In this document: piece after piece, positions 16,319 to 24,800 of the stretch
How the letters are laid out: each line of letters opens with the position of its first letter
Numbering within the stretch: the first letter of the stretch is position 1
Assembly: GCA_963666825.2 (NCBI GenBank)
Contig: OY763044.2
Location: 372,001 to 436,000, forward strand
Reading direction: 5' to 3'
DNA: 64,000 nt
DNA from: Saccharicrinis sp963666825
GTDB lineage: Bacteria; Bacteroidota; Bacteroidia; Bacteroidales; Marinilabiliaceae
Notes under the pieces: generated by a model
Told to the model about the DNA's origin: nothing
Seen by the model: only the letters and a program-made list of their open reading frames with translations
Database searches by the model: none
Position numbers and translations under genes: made by a program

Positions 16319-17545
16319 TTACAAATCAATTTTCATACGATCTCCAAATTTTATGCAAAACTGCTGAATGGTTAATCCCCAATTACGAACAGGCTGAGTC
16401 CATTTTTTAGAGATATTTTCAGTAGCCAGGTAGATCAACTTCATTAATGCCATATCACTAGGAAATGCTCCTTTAGTTTTAGTTACTTTACGAATTTGAC
16501 GATGAAAACCTTCCACAGCATTAGTCGTGTAAATTATCTTTCTAATATGCTCATCATATTGAAAATACGTTGTTAATTCTTCCCAGTTCTCATGCCATGA
16601 TTTTATGACTATAGGATACTTTTTACCCCATGCTTCTTCAAGGTTAAGAAGTTCCATCTCGGCTTGGCTCTTTGTTGCTGATTGATAAACCTTTTTAAGA
16701 TCTTTCATGAACGTTTTTTGATCTTTTGAGGCAACATACTTCAGTGAATTTCTAATTTGATGAATTACACATTTTTGTATTTCCGTTTCGGGATAAATGC
16801 TTAGTATGGCATCTGAAAAACCTTTAAGATTATCAGTGCATGCGATAAGTATATCTTTTACCCCACGGCTTTTTAAATCAGTTAATACAGATAACCAGAA
16901 GTTTGCCCCTTCACTTTCGGAAATATACATACCGATAAGTTCTTTGCGGCCTTCTTTATTAATTGCTAATATATTGTAAACTGCTCTGGAGGTAACTTTT
17001 CCACCATCCCTTACTTTATAATGCATAGCATCCATCCAAACAATTGGATAGACTTCATCCAGCGGCCTATTTTGCCATTCTTTTACTTGTGGGATAACTC
17101 TGTCTGTAATCTCACTTAGTGTTGTTGCTGATATTTCAACATCATACATCTCTTGTATGTGGATGGAAATATCACGCAAACTCATTCCTCGACCATAAAG
17201 TCCGATAATCTGTGGTGCAAGATTATCTGCCAATATGGTTTCTCGCTTTTTTACTATCTGGGGTTCAAAGCTACTATGCCGATCTTGTGGTGTTTCAATA
17301 GTTATTTCTCCAGATGAAGTTTTTAAGGTTTTGGAGCTTTTGCCATTACGTTTATTCCCAATACTACGTTCTTCTTCATCTAAATGACACTCCATCTCTG
17401 CGGAAAGAGCACTTTCTAGAAATTCTTTAATAATGGGTGCAAAAACACCTCCTTCTCCTGTTAATGATTTTCCGCTCTTTAATTGACTAAGAGCTAAATC
17501 CCGCATTGCAATATATTCTGGGGATTCTTTTTTCTTTTCTGCCAT
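16319..17545 (-). CDS. IS256-family (Mutator-type) transposase
   Basis: 408 residues, full family length. DDE signatures: VWMDAMHYKVRDGG (first Asp), IACTDNLKGFSDAI (second Asp) and TTNAVEGFHRQIRKVTKTKG (Glu, in the E-G-x-x-R-x-x-R-K-x-T-K context diagnostic of this family). CVIHQIRNS is the conserved C/H-containing segment between the second Asp and the Glu. The N-terminal part (SLTGEGGVFAPIIKEFLESAL) is the usual DNA-binding region. It catalyses transposition of the element that encloses it. No frameshift or truncation is seen. Confidence 0.97.
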   Translation of the reverse strand: MAEKKKESPEYIAMRDLALSQLKSGKSLTGEGGVFAPIIKEFLESALSAEMECHLDEEERSIGNKRNGKSSKTLKTSSGEITIETPQDRHSSFEPQIVKKRETILADNLAPQIIGLYGRGMSLRDISIHIQEMYDVEISATTLSEITDRVIPQVKEWQNRPLDEVYPIVWMDAMHYKVRDGGKVTSRAVYNILAINKEGRKELIGMYISESEGANFWLSVLTDLKSRGVKDILIACTDNLKGFSDAILSIYPETEIQKCVIHQIRNSLKYVASKDQKTFMKDLKKVYQSATKSQAEMELLNLEEAWGKKYPIVIKSWHENWEELTTYFQYDEHIRKIIYTTNAVEGFHRQIRKVTKTKGAFPSDMALMKLIYLATENISKKWTQPVRNWGLTIQQFCIKFGDRMKIDL

Positions 17546-17599
17546 AAGTCACAATATTAATAATTTGTTGCTTACAGACAGTGTTTATTTTACATCCTC

Positions 17600-17607
17600 A
17601 AAATATG
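17600..17607. repeat. Right target-site duplication of the IS256-family element
   Basis: AAAATATG, identical to 16118-16125. It is followed by GTCCCCGGGAC, the distal arm of the split hairpin. Confidence 0.75.
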
Positions 17608-17635
17608 TCCCCGGGACTAATACTGTGATATTTAC

Positions 17636-18331
17636 TTACTGTAAACTTTTATATACAGTAAGGCGGTCCGGATCATTCCAGAAAACATATTTTCCAACCT
17701 TACATATTTCAGAAATTCTGTTAATTAATAAAGTAAAAGCTTTGTCTCTGGTTAATTTTACCGCACTGGTAGCATCAGAACCATTAACCTGTGCAAGTAA
17801 TTCACGCATATGGTTTGAAACAGTGCGGGCTTTTGTGGTAAGCTCAGTATCGTAACCAATTTTTGTTAAAGGTTCGGGATATTTTTCTGCTAATACAGAA
17901 AGTTCCAGTAAATCCTGAATCATATCAACATGACCAGATCCCTGGCGAATCCTTTTAATCTTTTGCTGTATATCATCCATGTTTCTGAAAGCAAACTTAA
18001 AATGATGCAATAATTCCTTTTTTAAAAGATAGGCATCAGGTAGTTCTGAACGCCAGTCTTTTTGAACACCATCCTTAGCCATAAAATCACCCATCCAAAC
18101 GGCCTGACAATAGCGCAATGCACCACTTAACGATAGAGCTTCATCAATAAAATTGGGATTTAAACCTGCTGCCAGTAGTTTATCTTTGTCTTTGGCGGCT
18201 TCAACACAAAGTGTTTCGGCGTACGCCGTAACCACATCAATAGGTCTGTTTGGTATTTTAACATTTTCCTTTGCCAAATTATCTATTTGGTCTTTCCATT
18301 TTAGGTATTCTTCCTCAAACTGCATGCTCAT
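17636..18331 (-). CDS. Conserved-looking helical protein of unknown function
   Basis: 231 residues, soluble, no signal peptide, predicted almost wholly alpha-helical, rich in Lys, Leu and Glu. Recognisable features are a GALRYCQAVWMGDF segment, WRSELPDAYLLKKELLHH, and a C-terminal VFWNDPDRLTVYKSL tail. I do not recognise a catalytic motif or named family. The insertion sequence begins 36 bp past the stop codon, within what looks like this gene's terminator hairpin, so the reading frame is intact but read-through toward the transposase may now occur. Start at 18331 (MSMQF); a second ATG two codons in is equally possible. Confidence 0.6.
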   Translation of the reverse strand: MSMQFEEEYLKWKDQIDNLAKENVKIPNRPIDVVTAYAETLCVEAAKDKDKLLAAGLNPNFIDEALSLSGALRYCQAVWMGDFMAKDGVQKDWRSELPDAYLLKKELLHHFKFAFRNMDDIQQKIKRIRQGSGHVDMIQDLLELSVLAEKYPEPLTKIGYDTELTTKARTVSNHMRELLAQVNGSDATSAVKLTRDKAFTLLINRISEICKVGKYVFWNDPDRLTVYKSLQ

Positions 18332-18698
18332 GAGTTTTAATGATTAATAAAATAACCATAACCAAACTCCCTTACCTTCCATGGGGTTGGACATATTTAG
18401 GGCCGGTTAAGGTTTGTATAAAGTATTTGTGGTTATAGTGCAGTTCTGTCAAATACTGGTTGCGAATATATATAAATTTCCCGGTGTTAACTCGAAGACG
18501 TTACGAATAAATATGACGAACGGTAGAAAATTGTTGATGAAAATTGAATGAAACAAGGGGGAAAGGAACAAGGAGCAGGTAATTGGCAGGGGGCATGGTG
18601 ATTAGCGCTTAGGGCATGGTGGATTGTTTTAAGTTTATAACATATTCACTTAGGACGGGGAACCCCGGCATCAGAAGGTAGAAAGGAACAGGGAACAT

Positions 18699-18977
18699 GA
18701 AGGTTTTATGAAAACCAATAGAAATCTCCAGTTAAGAAAAGTTGTATTGGGTCTTTAGTACCGCCTAGCATTTTAAAGTGTTAAGAAAATAAGTAAACGG
18801 AGCGTTAAGAAAGAAAAGCTGTTTGAGCACAATTTAGAACTTGTAGGGATTTGAGTAACAAATTCCACAAGGTTCTTAATTGGGTGAGTTCTTTTCTTTT
18901 AGTGTAGAGCACTTATTTTTAGCTTTAATATGCAAGCGGCGGTCTTCTTTGTTTACTTTCTTCGGCTGCAGGAAGAA
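18699..18977. repeat. 279-bp direct repeat, copy 1
   Basis: Begins GAAGGTTTTATGAAAACC and ends TTCGGCTGCAGGAAGAA. By eye it differs from 20061-20339 at a single base (AAACGGAGCG here, AAACGAAGCG there), implying very recent duplication or gene conversion. It lies within the dispersed hairpin-repeat family. Confidence 0.9.
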
Positions 18978-19805
18978 TTGGAGCAAAGCGTAAATCACGA
19001 ACACCAAAAGATAAATTAAGTGAGCTAAAGTAAAAGCCCTTGCGGCTCGAGCAAGAAGGGATAAAGGTAAAAAGGAACAGGGAACAGGTAATTGGCTTGG
19101 AGCATAGTGATTAGGGCATAGTGGATAGTTTTAAACTTATAACATATTCTCTTATGACAGGGAGCTGTGGCTTTTATTATATTTATGAAAAGGTCCACAA
19201 CCACCTCCCGGTTCGTACCTCACCCTACTCCTCCTTGAAAAAAGGAGGAGAAATGTTTGTGTAGGAGGAGAGATATTATTAATTGAAAGACTCAGATTCT
19301 AGACTACATAAAAAAGACAGGATTTACAGAATTATTTCAATCTAAACAAATTTCCTCTTGAAACCGAGAACCCCGGCATCAGCAGGTGAGCCAAAAAACA
19401 AGATGCAGCAGTCGATAAAAGCGGTGCTGTTTGAAGCCTTGAGGCACGAAAGGCGAGTTCAGCGCTTTCGACGTATGCATCGTAGCTTTTTTGAGCGAGG
19501 CAGGTGCAGCCGGCGGACTTTTTGTTTCCTTTTTTGACTGTAGAATTAAGCGAAGCGAATCATGAGCTCCATTGAAAGCTTACTTGCGAATAAAAAAGGA
19601 AAAGCCCTTGCGGCTCGAGCAAGAAGGGATAAAGCAGAAAGGAACAAGGGATAAGAAGTATGTTTTAATAACGGATTATAAATACTACTATATAGTAATA
19701 GATATTAAAATATAAAGCCCGGATCACAGATCACGCGCTAGCAGTTTGTGTAGATGGAGATATAATTATTAATTGAAAGACTCAGATTCTAGACTACATA
19801 AAAAA

Positions 19806-19900
19806 GACAGGATTCACAGGATAAAACAGGAATTTTTGTTTCATTCTGAAACAGGATTTATAGCATATAAATCCATCCTGCTAATCCTGTTAATCCTGTC
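19806..19900. repeat. Palindrome-ended interspersed repeat, copy 3
   Basis: 95-bp relative of the elements at 7364-7457 and 8337-8430: GACAGGATTCACAGGAT at one end, CTGTTAATCCTGTC at the other, and GTTTCATTCTGAAAC in the centre. A truncated copy with the same AGACTACATAAAAAAGACAG lead-in starts at 19316. Confidence 0.8.
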
Positions 19901-20060
19901 AAAATAATCTGTATTCAATTAAGACGAAGGGCATTGAAGTACTTAGTTAATTATCTCAAACTAAACAAATCTCCTCTTAAGACAGGGGACCCCGGCATCA
20001 GCTGGAGAGCCAAAAAACAAGATAGGTTTTAAGGAAAAGGTAGAAAGAAACAGGGAACAA

Positions 20061-20339
20061 GAAGGTTTTATGAAAACCAATAGAAATCTCCAGTTAAGAA
20101 AAGTTGTATTGGGTCTTTAGTACCGCCTAGCATTTTAAAGTGTTAAGAAAATAAGTAAACGAAGCGTTAAGAAAGAAAAGCTGTTTGAGCACAATTTAGA
20201 ACTTGTAGGGATTTGAGTAACAAATTCCACAAGGTTCTTAATTGGGTGAGTTCTTTTCTTTTAGTGTAGAGCACTTATTTTTAGCTTTAATATGCAAGCG
20301 GCGGTCTTCTTTGTTTACTTTCTTCGGCTGCAGGAAGAA
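20061..20339. repeat. 279-bp direct repeat, copy 2
   Basis: Nearly identical to 18699-18977 (one visible mismatch). The two copies diverge right after GGAAGAA: here the family hairpin is completed (AAGTAAAAGCC), while copy 1 continues TTGGAGCAAAGCG as in other family members. Confidence 0.9.
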
Positions 20340-20345
20340 AGTAAA
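20314..20345. other. Perfect 12-bp hairpin of the dispersed repeat family
   Basis: TTTACTTTCTTC pairs with GAAGAAAGTAAA around loop GGCTGCAG. The counterpart at 4393-4422 has CCCACTTTTTT / AAAAAAGTGGG around GACTGCAG in the same surrounding sequence (GGCGG before, AGCCTTTGCGGCTTGAGC-like after). Confidence 0.75.
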
Positions 20346-20670
20346 AGCCTTTGCGGCTTGAGCAAAAGAGGAATGGATTTAAAATTTGTATTGGCGAAGC
20401 ATAAAAGAACAAAGGCTTAGTACCGGATTTTAAATCCTACTAATTGTTCCAATGAGTTAGATTAATTTTAATTGAGATAGTTGCTTGAATATATAATATG
20501 TAAATATCACGGATTACACTGCGTTAAATCCGCGCGAACTAAAAAGTAATAAATATTAAAATATAAAGCCCGGATCACAGATCACGCGCTAGCAGTTTGT
20601 GTAGGAGGGAGTACTATTTTAAAGTGAAAGGCTTCTGTTCGTACTTTTAGGAAGGTATTTTGATATACCA

Positions 20671-20686
20671 CACGTGAGGACACGTG
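20671..20686. other. Small stem-loop CACGTG-AGGA-CACGTG
   Basis: A 6-bp stem in the same TATACCA ... GCGGCAGCT context as 7744-7759. The second base pair is A-T here and G-C there. Confidence 0.6.
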
Positions 20687-20739
20687 CGGCAGCTTTTGAA
20701 TACTTTTTATGTTAGTATTCCAATACATAAGGATTAGAA

Positions 20740-21147
20740 CTACTTTACTCCATTTTTACTTAGAAAATCGCTATATAGTTTATCTGTATTACAAATGTGA
20801 TTCGCTACCCAGGTTCTTATAAAGTTAGTAATTTCTAAAGTCAAGATAAGTTTCCCGTTTTTATATCGATCTTCAAAATCAAGGACTTTTTTTACAAACT
20901 GATCATGTTCTTTCTTATGTTTTAAGTATCCCGGATAATCAAATTGCTTCATGTATTTTTCTTCCGTAGAAAAATGAAAAACAGTGTAATCTTTTAGAGC
21001 TTTTATAAGTTCGAATATACTCTCCTTAGGAGATTGAAGACTTATCTTTCTGTAAAATTCATTTATTAAATGGACTAACTTTTTATGTTGTTCATCTATT
21101 GAGGGAATATTTACACTTAATTCTTCTGTCCAACTTATTGTTGCCAT
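20740..21147 (-). CDS. Bacteriohemerythrin
   Basis: 135 residues, single-domain hemerythrin. All seven iron ligands are in place: His21 (DEQHKKL), His58 and Glu62 (FHFSTEE), His77 and His81 (HKKEH), His117 (NHICNTD) and Asp122. The N-terminal ISWTEELSVNIPSIDEQH is typical of the bacterial family. It reversibly binds O2 at a di-iron site and may carry, buffer or sense oxygen, or help resist redox stress; no fused signalling domain is present. Cytosolic and apparently monocistronic, with AT-rich DNA upstream. Neighbours give no further hint. Confidence 0.95.
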   Translation of the reverse strand: MATISWTEELSVNIPSIDEQHKKLVHLINEFYRKISLQSPKESIFELIKALKDYTVFHFSTEEKYMKQFDYPGYLKHKKEHDQFVKKVLDFEDRYKNGKLILTLEITNFIRTWVANHICNTDKLYSDFLSKNGVK

Positions 21148-21807
21148 AATTCACTATTTTAAAGTAATAGTGTGCAAAAATATACAATCTGAATATTTTT
21201 CCAATATGTTTAGTGTATCTAAAATATTAATATGTTAATATAAATTGTGTCATATAAACTTATTTGATTTTATGATTTATAATTGGGGGCTGTTTTTTGA
21301 TTCGAATGATACAATTAAGTAAGGAGTTCTTCTGATAATATTCTGCATCAATAGCTATTAAAATACAGTTGAATTAAATGTTAAAAAAAGTATTAAAATA
21401 TTTAATACTGTTTATGTGTTTATTTTCATAATAGATGATTTTCTCTTTAAATATTGAGTTTATAGATAAAATTACTGCCTGATTTATCTGTTTACCCCTG
21501 TACAAATAGACTTTTCTCCAGTTCTAAAATTGCTTGATGCACCTAATTTAGACAATAGGTATTTGAGAATCAGTAACGTTTATTTCAAGTGCTTAAAAAT
21601 TGAATTGTTAATAGGCCTTAGAATCGAATCAAGCGAGATTAATATGTATATGCAAGTATTTTATCGCATATAATATAAAGAAAGCCCCAGTTGATATTGA
21701 ATAACTAACAAGTTGAATACCTCACAAAATTGATGTAGCTAATCAGAATAAGGAAAATTTAATAAAAGAGAATTGTCAATAATCCTTGAAACTTAAATAA
21801 ATAATTT
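21148..21807. other. 660-bp AT-rich intergenic region between divergent genes
   Basis: It must hold the promoters of the bacteriohemerythrin (minus) and the large T9SS protein (plus), but I see no clear repeat, hairpin or conserved promoter box, and no coding potential. Confidence 0.4.
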
Positions 21808-24800
21808 ATGAAAAAAACACTTAAACCTCTCAATCAATTTCGAATGTTATTATCATGTCTGATAATATTCGGATTTAACACTTTTTTAAATGCCCAGACC
21901 TACACACAGAATGATGCTGGTGTAATGGTAATTGATGCAGCATATTTTACCAGCTCAGAGGTAGGACCAAGTGCAGATGAAATTACTATTGACAATACTG
22001 ATGTAGGCTCTATAAATACCGATTACCTGGTGATGCCTGGTGTTTCTGCATATTCAGCTGCAAATGCAAGTGCCCCTCGAGCACATTATACAGTAAATTT
22101 TAATGAAACAGGAACTTACTATATATATGTGCATAATCATACCTTATCAACTTCAGAAAAGTCGTTTTGGTTTGGTTTTGGCAGTCCTTCAAAACAATGG
22201 GCCGATTGGTATAATCATACCACCTGGGATTGGTTTAATAGCAATGTAGATAAGTCAATTGACGTTACAGCAACTGGCGAACAAACATTTACTATCTATC
22301 AAAGGGATATGAACGTAAGAATCGATAAAATTATTCTAGTTCAGGATGCAGCCTTCGATGCTGCTGCTTATATTTCAAGTTCTGATTTGTATGATATACA
22401 GGTAGATGGTTCTTCAGTGGTTGGTTTTGATGCTGCTACACTTACGTATGATGTAGAACTTCCAACAGGAACAACAAGTACTACCTTATCCGGAATAGCA
22501 TTTAATCATTATGCTGGTGTTGTTGTTAAAGATAATGGAACTGAATCCGGAGATGGGAGTATTGATGTAAGTTCAGGTAGTGCTACTGCTACCATTGAGG
22601 TTACCGCAGAAGATGCTGGTACTACAACTACGTATACTGTTAATTTCAGTGTTATAGCTTCAGGTTCGGATGCTACATTGTCAGATTTAGCTGTTGACGG
22701 AACAACTGTTACCGGATTTGATGCAGCAGTGACATCTTATGATGTTGAAATGCCATTTGGTACTACATCTGCAATCGTAAGTGCTACACTAACAGATGCA
22801 AGTGGTTCTTACGTTATTAAAGATAATGGAACAGAAACCTTAGACGGAACTATTGATTTAACTTCAGGAAGTGCTACTGCAACTGTGGAAGTAACAGCTC
22901 AAGATGGAATAACAACCGCTACCTATACTGTTAATTTAACTGTATATGTTAAATCAACTGATGCTACTCTGGCTTCGATTTCTGTTGATGGAACAGACCT
23001 TATTCTTTTTGATGCGGCAACCTATACCTATGATATTTTTTTAAATCAGGGAACAGCTTCAATTGAGTTAGGAGCAACGTCAACAGATGCTAATGCTGGC
23101 ATATCTGGTACAGGAACAATTGATGTATCAAGTGGTACTGGTTCTACAGACCTTGTTGTAACAGCTGAAGATGGAACAACAATGCTAACTTATACTGTTA
23201 ATTATGCATATGTTGCAGAAGGTGTAACTACAACTAATGTGCAGTCTAGTGATGCCAATGGATTAGTTCGTATAAATACAGAAGATTATAATACTAATAC
23301 TGTTGGCCAGCAATTTGATGCATGGAGTGTGCCGGATACATATGTATTATCTCCTGATGTTCAAAAATATCTTACTTATACGTCAGTTCCAACTGATGCT
23401 CCTCAATTACAATATTCAGTTGAGTTTACTCAAACCGGTACTCACTATGTATGGGCACATGTTTACTTTCTTGATGATAGTGGTGATTCGTTTTGGTATG
23501 GTTTAGATAATACTGTTGCAGGTAACGATGATAGAGTTGCACCATGGCCTGCTACTTATAATAGCTGGGTATGGTATGAAGGAAAAAATTCAATCAATGT
23601 AACAGAAACAGGGGTAAAAACATTCTCTATTTTCGAAAGAGAGACACGAGTACAAATCGATAAGATATTTATCACAACAAATGCAGATTTTGCACCAAGT
23701 ACATTTTTGGCAAGTGGAGATCTTTCTAATTTAACTGTTGATGGAACGCAAGTCTCAGGATTTGCTTCGGATGTGATTACTTACGATGTAGAACTTCCTA
23801 TAGGAACTACTGAAGCTGTACTTAATGGAATTTCGGTAAATGATTTAGCTCAAGTATCCATAAAAGATAATGGGGTTGTAAGTGTTGATGGTACTATAGA
23901 TCTAACTAGCGGAAGTGCCACTGCAACAGTAGAAGTGACTTCTGAAGATGCAACAACAACAAAGACTTACACTGTTAATCTGACTGTGTTAAAATCTACA
24001 GATGCAACACTATCGGACTTGTTAATTGACGGGACTACAGTTACAGGATTCGCTTCAGATGTAGTTACATACGATGTAGAATTTCCAGTAGGAACCACAT
24101 CTGCAGATGTAACAGCAGTAACAAATAGTACTTCAGCAGTAATAACCAGCGGAACAGGAACAATTGATCTTACATCAGGAAGTGCTACTGTTGAAGTGTT
24201 GGTTACTGCAGAAGATGGAACAACAACAGTGACTTATACTTTGAACCTTACTGTATTAAAATCTACAGATGCTACATTATCAGATTTATTAATTGATGAT
24301 ACTACAGTTGCAGGCTTTGTTTCTTCAACCATGAGTTACGATGTAGAATTACCGGTAGGAACTACATCTGTAGATGTGACTGCAGTAACAAATAGTACTT
24401 CAGCAGTAATAACCAGCGGAACAGGAACAATTGATCTTACATCAGGAAGTGCCACAGTAGAAGTTTTGGTTACTGCAGAAGATGCATTTACAACAGAAAC
24501 CTATACATTGAATCTGACCGTGTTAAAATCAACAGATGCTACATTATCAGACTTATTAATTGATGGAGCTACAGTTACAGGCTTTGTTTCTTCAACCATG
24601 AGTTACGATGTAGAATTACCAGCAGGAACCACATCTGTAGATGTGACTGCAGTAACAAATAGTACTTCAGCCGTAATAACCAGCGGAACAGGAACAATAG
24701 ACCTTACATCAGGAAGTGCCACTGTAGAAGTGTTGGTTACCGCAGAAGATGCAACAACAACAGAAACCTATACATTGAATCTGACTGTGTTAAAATCAAC

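Larger units (their letters stand above)
16126..17599 (-). mobile_element. Intact IS256-family insertion sequence (1474 bp)
   Basis: Bounded by 25-bp imperfect inverted repeats: the left end reads GGATATGTAAGTATAACTCT then GTCTG; the inverse of the right end reads GAGGATGTAAAATAAACACT then GTCTG. About 17 of 25 positions match, including the inner CTGTCTG. It is flanked by the direct repeat AAAATATG on both sides and contains one full-length transposase gene. All parts are intact, so it may still be active. The flanks GTCCCGGG (16101-16108) and CCCGGGAC (17610-17617) were one hairpin before insertion. Confidence 0.85.
18332..20739. repeat. 2.4-kb gene-free cluster of interspersed repeats
   Basis: No gene is supported. 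Blocks in order: a purine-rich tract with CCCCGGCATCAG words (about 18550-18690); a 279-bp direct repeat (18699-18977), continued by repeat family tail to about 19053; a solo right arm of the MITE-like element (about 19198-19257); a truncated 94-bp element from 19316; dispersed repeat copy 4 (about 19367-19627); a GATCACAGATCACGCGCTAGC word near 19723; a full 95-bp element (19806-19900); the second 279-bp copy (20061-20339) with a perfect hairpin at 20314-20345; the same GATCACAGATCACGC word near 20575; and the covarying hairpin at 20671-20686. Some blocks are nested. Confidence 0.8.

Noticed and set aside
18851..18880. TGAGTA with 15-bp spacing in the 279-bp repeat as a sixth ECF promoter
   Set aside because: The -10 position reads TTCTTAAT rather than TTGTAW, it lies within a repeat, and no gene follows on that strand.
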